From Irpex lacteus (taxonomy: Eukaryota; Basidiomycota; Agaricomycetes; Polyporales; Irpicaceae): a DNA stretch of 64,000 nt. The stretch is taken from positions 186,001-250,000 of the forward strand of contig MQVO02000006.1 of the NCBI GenBank assembly GCA_001986395.2, written 5' to 3'. A program made the translations under genes and the position numbers. Numbering within the stretch: position 1 is the first letter of the stretch; the number at the start of each line of letters is the position of its first letter. Below the pieces are notes generated by a model. That model had not been told where the DNA came from and did not search any database. It saw only the letters and a list, made by a program, of their open reading frames with translations. Shown here one piece after another: positions 24,582 to 35,576 of this stretch.

Positions 24582-25801
24582 ATGGTCGTGAAACATCTCC
24601 CACCCGTGGTCAAGCAGCTCTTGACTCTCAGAAACCCTGGCCTGCCTCCCGCACCGCCTGTATCAAAGCTGAGCGCTGTACTCACTTCTACGTTCAAAGA
24701 TGCACAAGAGAGGAGGGCCGAGAAGGGATGGTTGACACTGACGGTGCGTACAATCTTGCTCGATGAGCCGACGCACGAAGCCTCCAAACTCAAGACGGAG
24801 TGATATTTAGACATGCACGCTGTTGACAGCCAACGTGCCCTCATCGGTAGCTTATCTCTATAAATTCGCTACGCGTACCAATCCAGAAGATGGTTCGACA
24901 AGGAAGAGTCTGGCGGACGCGACACACAAGGCCGCTGTCATACGTGAGTCGGCTTTGAAGAGCACCATCTTCGTAGGCGTTCCGAGGGTGCGTACCGAAC
25001 CTCTCTGTGATAACTGAAGCTCGGAGCCTGAGCGAGTGTGTTCACACAATCTTTCTTCCCTCCGCACAGGTCATCTTGTCGTCAGCAGGGTTGTCCGAAG
25101 TTTTGGAGGATGACGTGAAAGCGAGCTTGCGTACAGAGTCCAAGAGGTGTGTACAGTCGGACAGGTCCAGTTCTTCGTCCTCCACTCGACCCACACGGCG
25201 TACACACGGTCGTCGGGTCGGGGTGCTACAATAAACCCGAGATAGCTTACAGTTCGCTTCCGTCTTTCCACATTGCAGAACTGCTACTCCGGAGAACATC
25301 AACGAAATTCTGGACAGAGGGAAGAACCTGTGGCAGACAATTTACACGCCTCACGATGTGAAATTGTACAACAAGCTCGGCGGATACCACCCAGACTTCA
25401 TCGGTACGTCATGGTCCCGCCTGCAAACCTTCTGCTATTTTACACACCTCCTGGTGCTTGGATATCCCGTCTGCTGACTCTCGCATCACTCAGAGTTCAT
25501 CATACAAGCTTATGGCGCCGTCCTCGCACCTCTTCCCGGTGGAGACAGCGAGCAAGGGAACCTCAGCCGCGCTTTAGGTTCAGTCGTTGGTACGGCTTGT
25601 CTCCGTGCCGAGGGCCACGTCGGGCCACAGCTCATCAGCCACGTTTTTGGGCTTCTCAAAGCCCGCGACGTGAAGGGCTTGAGTTCTGAGGATTACTGGC
25701 TTGCCAGCGACGAAGGCACCGAGTGGGTCATACGTACAGTCGATTCCATCTTGGACGTGGTGAAGCCCGAGGAAGAAGAGAAGGTTCAAGCCAAGTTGTA
25801 A
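24582..25801 (+). CDS. Peroxisomal AhpD/carboxymuconolactone-decarboxylase-like protein (Pxp2-like)
   Basis: The start MVVKHLPPVVKQLLTLRNPG at 24582 leads through exons containing KGWLTL, ANVPSSVAYLYKFATR, AAVIRESALKSTIFVGVPR, VILSSAGLSEVLEDDV, ATPENINEILDRGKNLW, HDVKLYNKLGGYHPDF, EFIIQAYGAVLAPLPGG and LRAEGHVGPQLISHVFGL. It ends EEEEKVQAKL-stop. The all-helical pattern and RESALKSTIF/YHPDF blocks match fungal AhpD-like proteins such as Pxp2. The final AKL is a canonical PTS1 peroxisomal targeting tripeptide. The AhpD redox CxxC is not seen, so peroxidase activity is not implied. Introns are short, and donors and acceptors agree in phase across at least five joins. Enzymatic activity is unknown. 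Confidence 0.8.
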
Positions 25802-26112
25802 AGCGTATATCTGCAAGCTTGAACGCGGCGGTTGATTCAGAGGTATGACGTCGGATCGCATCGGTCAATGCAAAACTGATCACGTCTGAAGATGTTGCAT
25901 GTTATAGTTCTAGGTACATACATGAGGCGCAGCGACAGAGCGGGAAAGGCAGCAATGTACAGAGTAAACAATGATAAATATGCGATAACGACTTGCAGAC
26001 TAGAATACAGAGATGCGGGTGTAAACGAGGGACAGCAGTGAGATGATTTACATTTTCTTTCCCCAGACGTGCTTTCGCAGAGACCACGGCTGGACTTGGG
26101 TATGGTCCTTTC
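25802..26112. other. Convergent gap
   Basis: Presumed overlapping 3' UTR sequence between two converging genes; nothing else is seen. Confidence 0.45.
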
Positions 26113-27037
26113 TCATAGGCCAAACGTTATAACAAATCGGTACAGCATGGCGGTAACCGTAACCGTGTCCATGAGGGGAGGGTGCATCTAATACCGAGAA
26201 AGAGAACGAAGAAAGGAATGTCAGCTGCGACCTTTCATAACCGTGAGCGTTCATGAGAAGACGCACCACGACTCCTGCGCCGGCGTTGCGGCAAAAGTGT
26301 AGTTCGCCGTACACATCCCCGATATTATATCTCACAACACGGGTGGGGCGATAGAACGCGATCACGTTGTTGTTGTGATCTTGCAGCTGTATTGTGCGGG
26401 GAACAGAACAGAACAGTCGGACGAACAACATGAGGTTAGCTTCAACCCTGCAATTGACATTCATGATGAGCGCTAAAGACTTACCACGATGTCGTTGTGC
26501 TGGTTATTGCTGGGTCTCCAGCGGTATGTGTAGCCATCCGGTCCGTTGAACACTCGGCTGTCCTAACGGTTCGGAAAAGCAAATTTGTAAATGAGCCACC
26601 TGGCATCAACTGCGTGCCCGATTTTTACTCACGGGGACGCGAGAGTCTGGGCGGACGAGGTCGGCCATGGGCAGCGTGCTCTTTGAAAATAAAATGCAAC
26701 CGTTAACGATATCTGCCAGGATCTGATCGATACCAGCGAAAGTAATTTACCTTGCCAATGACTGCACGACCCAATCCGCCGTTGGTCGCCCACTCTAGTT
26801 TGGCGACTCGGTCCTCTTTGTTTGCACGAATCGCTTTCCACAACGTCGTCACACTTTGGCCGTGTGCGTTCGTCTCAGTCTACAAACACATAGAGTAACA
26901 TAAAGTCAGCCACCAACGAATGACGGGCCACAATCACTTACAGTAAAGCGATATAGGACGCCGAAGCTGCTGAAGAGCTGGCTCTCGCGTGGGTCCTGGG
27001 ACGTCCATGATAGGATCTCGTTGGCGGACGCAGACAT
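26113..27037 (-). CDS. DUF6593 protein
   Basis: Six exons give a compact beta-rich protein. Blocks in order are MSASANEILSWTSQDP, SSFGVLYRFT, GQSVTTLWKAIRANKEDRVA, KLEWATNGGLGRAVIGK, STLPMADLVRPDSRVP, SRVFNGPDGYTYRWRPS, VIAFYRPTRVVRYNIGDVYG, ELHFCRNAGAGVVV and MHPPLMDTVTVTAMLYR, ending FVITFGL-stop. This is the full DUF6593 plan, including the central FxGPDGxxYRWR strand and the C-terminal helix. Function is unknown; the family is expanded in mushroom-forming fungi. The ATG at 27037 is chosen because the exon runs straight into the first conserved strand. It converges on the Pxp2-like gene. Confidence 0.88.
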
Positions 27038-28390
27038 GGCAAGTGCAGAGAGTGTCGGAGGCGATGTTGAAGGACTGAGAAGAGTGCTGAGCAGTCTGAA
27101 ATACTATGAGTCGGCCACGCTGCAACGCATTTATATCACAGCTGCACAGAAAAATCTGTGTTACCTCGGATGATGCAGGACTATTCGATCGGGAACGTGG
27201 AACTGGTGACTGATAAAAGATGAATACAAGGATTTCAACGTGTACGCGGCAGAAGGCTGGCATACATGATGTCGCCAGTGGGGCAGAGGACCGAATGGGC
27301 GATTCGGTCGAGGCAGCCACGATTGCGTTGAACAACACGAGGAAATGAGCAGACGCTGTCGGGCAGGTAGTAAAGAGAATAATGAGGGTGCACTGAAGCC
27401 GTCGACCGAGACGTAAACCGTTGATCATGATTGAGCTACGGCCTCGCCACGAGACAAAGGAATTTCTACGACATTTGAGGAGAGTCAGAAGAAAAGAATG
27501 AGACTGATGATGAGCGTCTGTGAAGTGAACGTCCGCACATTGTTTGAGATGGAAAGCACTCACACCATACCGCAACGAGGCCAACACCTGCAATCTTGAT
27601 AAGGCAGCTACGAGGCCGTACGCTGGGTCGTTAGGTCTGAATTCATCCGGGGAGGTGGTTCAGGTGGAGGCTGCGTGGTAAAGGCGTGTTTCGCATGCCT
27701 AACGCGGTACAAAGGGCTTTGAAGATAAGGTAGGTTCTGGCATCGCCGTACTCTGGCATCCTCTGATTGCAGACTTAGAGCAGCATATGTCAGCTCAACC
27801 ACCGCTGGGTTCCAAGTTGACATAAATGAGTAGTTGGGCTTGTCGTGGATGGGGAAAGTGCGACGTTCGACATTGGAAAGTTTGGACGCGCACGGGAACG
27901 AACGAACGGAATCTCCGCACACACAACACATGCCAATTTGGGCCCTGCACGACTGCTTACGCATTTCCCAACCTAATCTGCACCCCAGAACCTTGAACCT
28001 TGCCTGCTCGCCAGTCTCTTGTTCAGTCTTCCAAGCGAGAGGTAACGTGCAGGACAGGGTCGCCACAACGCGTAGGGCGCCTGAGATTATCGCCAACCCA
28101 GGGGGTCATCACCACGAGTCTGCCTCGCGAGGAGTCAATTACAGTCTATTTCTCCTCGAGAGCACTCCTCTTCATTAGTGCAGCGCGCCAACGGAGCTTG
28201 GCGGAGCATGGAGCTACAGATACATAGAGATTATCAGGCACGCAGCCTGCACTGTGGCCAATAATCGTCGTACTAACAGACACTGCGTCTGTTGAAATCG
28301 ATGCTGTTCATGCAGATAATCAATCGCAATGCTCTGCTCAGCGGCGGAAAGACTGGACGCACGCTCTTAATTAACCAAGGCACGGCCCGA
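27038..28390. other. 1.35 kb without a confident gene
   Basis: Minus-strand frames at 26934-27593 and 27608-28096 contain hydrophobic patches (for example IKIAGVGLVAV near 27590 and CTLIILFTT near 27390). These could be exons of a membrane protein, but I could not build a model with a start, stop and agreeing phases. The left part is the DUF6593 promoter. Confidence 0.4.
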
Positions 28391-28898
28391 TTATGGGACC
28401 ACCTGTACACCCAACGTTTTAGCGGTGGCCACTACTGTGCTTGCGATGGCCTCAAGCCGAAGATGCTTCAAATGCTCGTCGGTCTGCTTGACTTTTGCAA
28501 TCTCGTAGATGTGCTTCAGGCTGACGGTACCGACGACCTCATGTCCGGGTTTTCCTGTTCCTTTCTCTATGCCGGCTGCTTTCTTCAAAAAGTACGTGGT
28601 TGGTGGCGTCTTCGTAATGAAAGTGAACGTGCGGTCAGGCTGGACAGTGATGAGGGTCGGTGTTGGTGTGCCGGGTTCGATATGAGCCGTTCGTGCGTTG
28701 AACTCTTTACAGAAATCCATGGACTTGACACCGCGAGCACCCAACGCAGGACCTACTGGGGGTGTTGGTGCTGCTTTGCCCGCTGGAATCAGAATGCGCT
28801 GTACAGGTGGCATGGTTATCCAAGCAGTTATTTCTGGTCAGTTCAAAGAAGTCACATACCACAATCTGCGCCTGCACTTTCGCCGCAGCTTTCGACAT
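28391..28898 (-). CDS. mrpl19: Mitochondrial large-subunit ribosomal protein L11 (uL11m)
   Basis: This protein binds the GTPase-associated region of the mitochondrial large subunit. Exon 1 is MSKAAAKVQAQIV. After GTATGT...GTACAG it continues RILIPAGKAAPTPPVGPALG, the L11 signature, then GVKSMDFCKEFN, PTLITVQPDRTFTF, TKTPPTTYFLKKAAG and VGTVSLKHIYEIAKVK. The end is ATAKTLGVQVVP-stop. Total length is about 150 residues, as expected. A long open frame on the opposite strand is only its shadow. It faces the M28 peptidase gene across 253 bp. Confidence 0.94.
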
Positions 28899-29151
28899 GT
28901 TGCCCAAGTGTGCTTAAACGGGCCAGAAGAGGTGGAGGACACAGCACGTCGTCAACATCGAAGAGTCTGCCGCCGTCAAGTTGGACCCTGTAGGACTTCC
29001 CAAAGAGGCAATTTCACGTGGACGAGCGCTCCTCGCCACTCGATCACGCCTGTTTCAGGCAGGCTCGCGAGCTGCGGCACCGACTCGCGTCACCACCCCC
29101 TGACCGTCGCCAGCTGTCTCTCAGTCACCGACTTCCACGACGACGAGAAAC

Positions 29152-31159
29152 ATGAAGTCCTTCACAGCCCTGCTTGCTCTTGCCAGCCTCGCAGTCTCTG
29201 CTACCGCACTGCCAGACAATGCACAGTACCCATTGGCACAAGAGCAGCTCACCAGCTACCCTGGATTCGACCTGGACCTTTCGGAGCGTCGTGTCATCGA
29301 GCTAGACGACAGCACACGTCGTGTCGTGACAGAGCTCGAGAAGGTGAATCAACAGTTGCCCGAGAGTGCTACAGCCACTCAATAACCATTTGCGTAGATC
29401 AACTTGAAGGCAGAAGGAGTCAAGTTCTTCGATGTGTAAGTTCTTATCACCGATTCTGCAGGTCTTTAGCTCAGTTTATTGCCAGTACCGACACTCCTGA
29501 CCTTGGTATCAATGCGCATCTGCGTGCTTCTACGCCATGTAAGGAACACTGTATAGTCGAGCGTGTCGTTATCCTAACTAATAGGCTTCGAACAGCGTAC
29601 CCTTCTTCTCCAAATGCCACTGAGCTCGTCGAGCCCGTGATCAAGAAGCTTTCGCAAGATGGCCCCAAAGCACATTTGAAAGAGTTTACGAGCTTCAGAA
29701 CCCGGTGTATGTATTCACTCGTCTCCCTCATCTCCCTGGTTACTTACTTCTGTATAGACTATCGCAGTGACGTAAGACTCGACCAAGTACATAACGGGCG
29801 GATTGGCTGATATTTTCTTAGACTGGTCGTCAAAGTCAGCTCTGGCTTCTTAACAAGATCCACGAGGTACATATGCGCGTATTTGTTGTTTCTCCAGCCA
29901 GCATATTCACTGCGTACCCATTACCAGATTACCAAAGACTATGCTCCGAAGTCTTTGCAAGACCAGATTTCTACCACGGAATTTTCTCATTCCTGGGGCC
30001 AGAACTCTATTGTAAGATTCGTTCGAGCGAAATTCGTCAAAGATCTGGATACTGAATGACGGATATCGCGTGTCAGATTACTCGAATTAATGGCACTTCC
30101 TCCGATGACCGTGCTGTTATCATCTCGGCACACCAGGACAGGTAAGGAGCTGTCCATGACTCTGTTTCCGCAGAATCTGACCGTATCCTAGCACGAACCT
30201 GTGGCCTTTCTTGCCTGCCCCTGGTAAGTGTTATTTCACTCACCACGGTAATCCATTCACTAACATCACTGCCTTTTTAGGTGCCGACGATGATGGCAGT
30301 GGATCAGTGACTATTCTCGAGGCCTATCGCGCTCTGATCGCGTCTAACTTCCGTCCTGAGCGTCCAGTCGAGTTCCACTGGTACGCGGCGGAGGTAAGTT
30401 TTATTAATCCCCGCGAGCTATCAGTCATCTGACATGTGCACTTCAGGAAGGTGGTCTGCTCGGATCTCAGGCAGTCGCCAAGGCATACGAAGCACGCGAT
30501 GCACACGTTTACGCTGAGAGTCAAGTAAGCGTAATTCCTTATCTGAAATCTCATGCAGTGTCTCATTACCGTCTTCAGTTTGACATGACAGCCTGGGTTA
30601 AGGCCGGTACTCGGGAAGAAGTCGGAATCATTACCGACTTCGTTGATGCATCGTACGGATAGACTTTCCCTAAGTGCTACGAGCATGAGGCTGACACGGC
30701 GTAACTTCTAGATTGACTGACTTCAACAAGAAATTGGTTGAGCAATATCTCGATATTCCCTGGGCCGAGACAAAGTGTGGATATGCGTGCAGCGATCAGT
30801 AAGCAGGCTCAACTACATCACGTGAGACTATTCAGCTCAAATCTTTGCACACAGTGCATCGTGGACCAAGGCTGGTTATCCCAGCGCCTTCACGATCGGT
30901 ACGTAGCACCGTAATCTACTTTCGCCGGGATTCGTACTTATTTATAATTGCAGAGAGCAAGTTCGAGAACTCGAACAAGAATGTTCATTCGACCAACGAG
31001 TGAGTTGAGACTACGACCTATATCTCTGAACCATACTGATTGTCTGGCAACAGTCGTTATGACGTTTCTCCAGAGTTCAGCTTCGACCATTTGCTTGAGT
31101 TCTCGAAGTTGGCTGTGGCCTTCGCCATTGAGCTTGGAGGATGGACGAAGAAGTATTAA
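29152..31159 (+). CDS. Secreted M28 leucine-type aminopeptidase
   Basis: This is an extracellular Zn aminopeptidase of the fungal LAP1/AP1 type. The signal peptide is [19 protein letters not shown], then a propeptide ([19 protein letters not shown]) and the catalytic domain. The ligand blocks are visible: VIISAHQDS (His), GADDDGSGS (bridging Asp), [13 protein letters not shown] (catalytic Glu and ligand Glu), [11 protein letters not shown] (Asp) and NVHSTND (His). Cys pairs occur in KCGYACSDH. It ends [18 protein letters not shown]. About twelve introns of 50-60 bp keep phase, and all metal ligands appear present, so the enzyme should be active. It lies divergent from mrpl19 and ends 90 bp from the converging WD40 gene. 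Confidence 0.92.
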
Positions 31160-31248
31160 GGGCGTCTTGATCAGATCGCTCGTCTCTTGTGCTTCTATCG
31201 CAAACCTGTGGCTCGATGTTCGTATGGAACTATATAATCAGACCTTGG

Positions 31249-34200
31249 TTATGGATACTTCCAAAACGTGGCCTGATAACCGCCGTATGCGATGATACTG
31301 TCATCTGAGAGTACTGTGTGCGTGACGGGCTCTCTCTGTCGCTCAAAGCGCTTGATCGCCTCCTGTCAGGACATCAGGTGGTATGAGACGAGCAGTCTGG
31401 AATGAAATACGCGCGGGTTGACATACCTTAGCGTTCCGATAATCCCATAGATGCACCGTCCCATCTCCGTCAAAGCCACGCACAAACAGCCTGCGTTGAC
31501 CATCGATCGAACCCTTAGTGTACCGATGAACGCTACCACGCTTGGCTTCCCTGTGACCAAACTCCATCGACGGTCGTGCTTTGAAATTGCTCGTCCGGAG
31601 GTCGTACAAATTCATTTGACGATCCAGATGATCCACCTGAAATGCAAATGCAATTGCACAGTGAGTCAAATTACGCTTTGCGGTGGCAATAAGGTTGGTA
31701 GCGTCCAACAAGCTCCTAGACCACACCGGCTGCATGTATCGAAGATAATCTCTCACCTCGAGAATGACAACGGACGGGTTGTCCGAGTGGATATGAATTT
31801 GTCGAGGTACCGCTGACAGCGTCACTAAATCTTCAGAAGACTTTGTTCCGGACAGGTCCCTGGTATAGATGCTTTTCGAACTGGCAAAAAGCACCTTCCC
31901 AGATGCGTGTGTATAGGCGGCGCAGCGGATTGGTGGGAAGTAGTCTTCCCAAAGATGCGTCGATGTTCCTGTCATCTCGCCACTACGGCCCGCGCGAAGT
32001 GTCCACAGACGAATAGTGCCGTCACCTCCCCCAGAGAGGAATTGACGTGAGCTGTGGGACAGCGGGGCGAGTGTGGATATACCGGGATTCTTGGACGCAG
32101 TGCCTTTGACCTTGTGTTCCACCACAGTTGAATGTCCCCGGTGCCCAAGGTCGATATGTCTAGGGTGATTCTGGCACAGGCAATCATCAATGGGACAGAT
32201 GATCAGTTATACATCTCCGTACCTCATCGAAAAGAATACACGAGATTTGAGCCGGCCCCAGCTGATAAGAAATGACACCAATGTCGTCGTCGAGAAGCGT
32301 AGCGTCTGTAGCTCTTCGTATTTCTTGATTGGCATCGTATGCAGGCAGGCCAGCCGCTGAAATGCGATGCCTATCAGGTGTGAATAACCGATCAATATGT
32401 CTAGGGCAATAAGACTTTCTCACCTCACACCCTGTTCACTCTGGTTTATGAACTGAACGTCCCCTCGCATATAGACTGCGGCAATGGGTAGCCTGCGATT
32501 CCTCGGCACTAATATGCGGCGCCCTCTGGCGTGGTCAGCTTTTGGTAATACAACTGACAGACCATCGTGTTCAAAAGGGCCGGGTGAGGACCGCGGAGTT
32601 TCAGCACTCCTTCGCGAAGCTCTTCGTCTTCCGTCCCGAGCCATAGTAATTCTGTCACGTTGCACCTTCGTCTTGGAGCGGCTGGTGATTTCAAACTCGT
32701 CTATGTGCCACTATGAGTCAAAACTACTTGCGGAGACCCATTTGCTCTTACCGTCAACGCGGTTAATGCGACTACGATGACAAGAAGTCGCTGATACTTC
32801 TAAGTAGTCCTGAATACGGCGCCGTTGCTCCGGTGGTAGCTCGTCGAGTATTTCCTCAACGTTTCCCCCAGTAACGAGCCGCTGCTTAATAAGATCCATT
32901 CCACTCGTCTCGTCTCCCACAGTCGCTGGTGGATTCCCCGTCTGCGCCTCGTCTGTGCTGGAATCCTCTGCACTGGTCACACTCGACTGTGAGTCATCAC
33001 AGTTCCAGCCCCAGCGGCGCGTTGAATCGGAGATGTCTACAGATGGCGTAGTACTGACGTTGGTCAGAGGGTACGCATTCGAGAGCAGCTGGTCCAAGGT
33101 GAGATAACTGAGTGCTGGTGATAGGGTCCCTTCCGCTTCTTCAGGTATCTGCATACCATCATCTTCAGAGTCTGACGAGATAATGATTGGGCTGGTTCGA
33201 CCAGGCATGCTTTCTTCTTCGTCGAAGCTGACATGCACCGAGACATTGCTTCCTGGAGGCTGCTCGTCTTGCGCATGCGCGAAAAAATCGTCCTGCTCAG
33301 CACCGATCACAATACTTGAGCGAGTCCCGACGGTTGGCGACAGTCTATTATCTTGCGACTTTTCCGATGATGAATCTTCTAAGGTGAGATCGATAATATC
33401 GTCAGAAGAAGGCACAGACTGAGAAGGTCCCTCCAGTCTATGTTTCATTTGTCCCTCCATGAATTGCCGACGAATATCAGAAGCAACGAATCCTTCCGCT
33501 ATCGAAATAACACCGAATCTTCCGATGGGTGACTGACGTATGCAGATGTCTACAATCCTGACAAGAGTTATCTTGAGCTGTCTGGCCACGCGAAGCGCAG
33601 TGTGTTGCTTACGCGTCGTCAGGAATATTTGCAGCAAATAAAGAATTGCGAAGAGTCTCGGAACTCGTTGCGGCAGAGAGATTGGGAAGCATGAACCGTG
33701 ATTCGTCATCTAGTGCGTCCATACGCCGCTTGCTGGGAGTAGAGTGACGAGCGTTGTTGATTATGTCTCCTGTTGTAGACCGTATAACATCCGCAGTCAA
33801 TGGCGGCTTGCGAGCGGGCGTGAATACTGAGCGAACTCGTTCACGGTCTCCGTCTAGCATAAAACCAGACGAGTCACTGTCGCATACGGGCTCAGGACTA
33901 AGCTTTGTCGAGCGTGGAGAGTACTCCATGGTCTTCGGTTCAATCTTCAATCCTCTAAGCTGTGCTTTTCAGCATTTATGTCTTGGAATGCATAATAGAA
34001 ACGTACATTTTCTGCAAGATGGTGTGAACATCTTCTTGCCGAACTTCCTTATCATAGACCCTGGAGGCATTATCAGCAGAGAAGTTGTAGACGAATCATG
34101 CATTACATACCAATCTAGTGCTATGCCATCCTGGCTGTGGGTCATCTCAAATTCATCAACGGTGATCATGATTATTATACAGCACGCAAATACCTACAGT

Positions 34201-34439
34201 CTCTTTGGAACGCCATACACTCTTTTAGTGTCTTTGGCGAGGTCGGCGATTTTTTCAACAATCAAAGCATTGATAGTCTCTTCTGAACTATCGTGGACAG
34301 ACACAGGAAGCCTCTCCACACCCCTGGGTTTTGGATCTGACCCCAAGGGCTCACCGATTGCCAGTGAAAATCTAGGGGGTGGTGTTCCGGTCTTCGTGTC
34401 GTGCGTATATGCCCGGTATGAGGAGGAGTTTTGAGACAT
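31249..34439 (-). CDS. WD40-repeat protein with SUMO-interaction-like motifs
   Basis: A large multi-exon gene. The N-terminal part starts MSQNSSSYRAYTHDTKTG at 34439 (an in-frame Met also lies at 34589) and continues ADLAKDTKRVYGVPKR, VYDKEVRQEDVHTILQK and KIEPKTMEYSPRS. The middle is disordered and acidic, with two classic SIM-type clusters: DDIIDLTLEDSSSE and SPIIISSDSEDDG. DELPPEQRRRIQDYLEVS follows. The C-terminal half is a beta-propeller: ILVPRNRRLPIAAVYMRGD, FLSGGGDGTIRLWTLRAG, FASSKSIYTRDLSGTK, HLDRQMNLYDLRTS and DGDGTVHLWDYRNAK. It ends IIAYGGYQATFWKYP-stop. The apparent stop at 31343 is intronic read-through; splicing after RNAK extends the protein to 31249. A SUMO-reading nuclear scaffold is inferred from the motifs. 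Confidence 0.78.
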
Positions 34440-34750
34440 ATGCACAGTTCGGGCATAGACTATTGTAGTAGTAGACTTCAATAAGGACGGGATCTGATGT
34501 GTTCTGGAAGCGAACGAAGGCGGCCAAACTGAAATCATAACAATTGCCACTTCAAGCAATATCTGCAACTCGGTCAACCCCGGCGGCATCTCATGTCGAT
34601 CTCGCGTCCATCCGGATGTTGAGCCGGGTCGAGTCTCTGACAGGAAGTACAGGGAAGTACTTACTTACCGATTACTTGCACTATTGGTACTAGTAGTCGC
34701 CCTCCGAGTCCAGAGTCTTGAGCTGAAGCAGTCGTACCCCGACATTGACA
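34440..34750. promoter_or_regulatory. Divergent promoter region, WD40 gene / small membrane protein gene
   Basis: The gap between the two start codons is about 310 bp. If the WD40 gene begins at its upstream Met (34589), the promoter shrinks to about 160 bp. ACTAGTAGTAGTCG-like repeats occur but no clear TATA box. Confidence 0.4.
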
Positions 34751-35290
34751 ATGGATCGAGCTCGACGGAAAGCTGATGCCGAGCGAGCGTATAATGTGCA
34801 AGCACTAGCTGGTATCCATGGAGGGTTCATGTTTCTTGGTGGCGGAGCTGGTCTGGCTATCATAGGCCACCACACCTGGCCTCTCTTCAGGTGCAGTCGA
34901 CTCCCCTCTGCGATCAATGGATCGATACTAAACTAGGGCTTTCAAGGCGACAAACACTGGCTTTCAAAGGTTTCTTAACTATGGCCTGTTCGTTTTTTCT
35001 TACTAGATGCGCTATACCGTGCAACTCCGCTAGCATCGTTCGTTGGCTGAAAAATAACGCATTGTCATACAGGTGGCATATTCGGCATGGTGCTCTATGC
35101 TGAGAATGCGCTACAAGCTCTCGAGAAGGAACAACGCGCGACTGAAGGGGCAATTCGTAAAGAAGCCAGGCTCGACCTCAGCAGACAAGGCATCGTACCG
35201 ACCGAAACCGCCATCGCCCTCTGGAGACAAGAACGTGAGGAGCAGCAACGACAACAGAAGGCATCATCTGCAGCCGCGCAGACTTCGTAG
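34751..35290 (+). CDS. Small membrane protein, HIG1/Rcf2-like texture, unknown function
   Basis: Exon 1, MDRARRKADAERAYNVQALAG, runs into a Gly-rich hydrophobic segment (FMFLGGGAGLAIIGH) and WPLFR. A short exon, RRQTLAFK, follows. The last exon has GIFGMVLYAENALQALEKEQ and a long charged helix IRKEARLDLSRQGIVPTE, ending SSAAAQTS-stop. The arrangement of two short membrane segments, a WxxFRRQ loop and a C-terminal helix resembles small mitochondrial inner-membrane proteins of the HIG1 kind, but the match is loose. The join between FK and GIFGM is uncertain: a 40-residue-equivalent stretch there may hold a small extra exon (frame LYRATPLASF at about 35010-35045). Confidence 0.6.
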
Positions 35291-35576
35291 TCATAATATG
35301 GTGCATGCTATTCACAGGGACTAGATCGTGGCTGGACTAGAGGCTTAAAGTAATGCATTGTAACGGTATGCCATTCGTGAACTTTGATACATAATGATAG
35401 ATGAGGATGAGTCGAGTTACGTATCTACGTGTCCATGATTGCTGGAGTGATTGCGAGATAGTGAAAGAAAGCTTGCGACGAAAATAATTACATTACACAA
35501 CGGTGAGAGTGTCCTTCTACTTCACAGTAGGAGTGCACTGCATAAAATAAATCGTTGGTCATCACGTTCTGGGTAC

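Noticed and set aside
28292..28993. 233-codon plus-strand frame
   Set aside because: Shadow of the L11 gene on the opposite strand.
28698..29810. 370-codon plus-strand open frame
   Set aside because: It is antisense to the mitochondrial L11 exons and runs out of frame through the start of the M28 peptidase; both of those have clear family matches.
31343..31430. Apparent C-terminus of the WD40 gene at GGDQAL
   Set aside because: Reads through an intron; splicing after RNAK gives a longer, better end at 31249.
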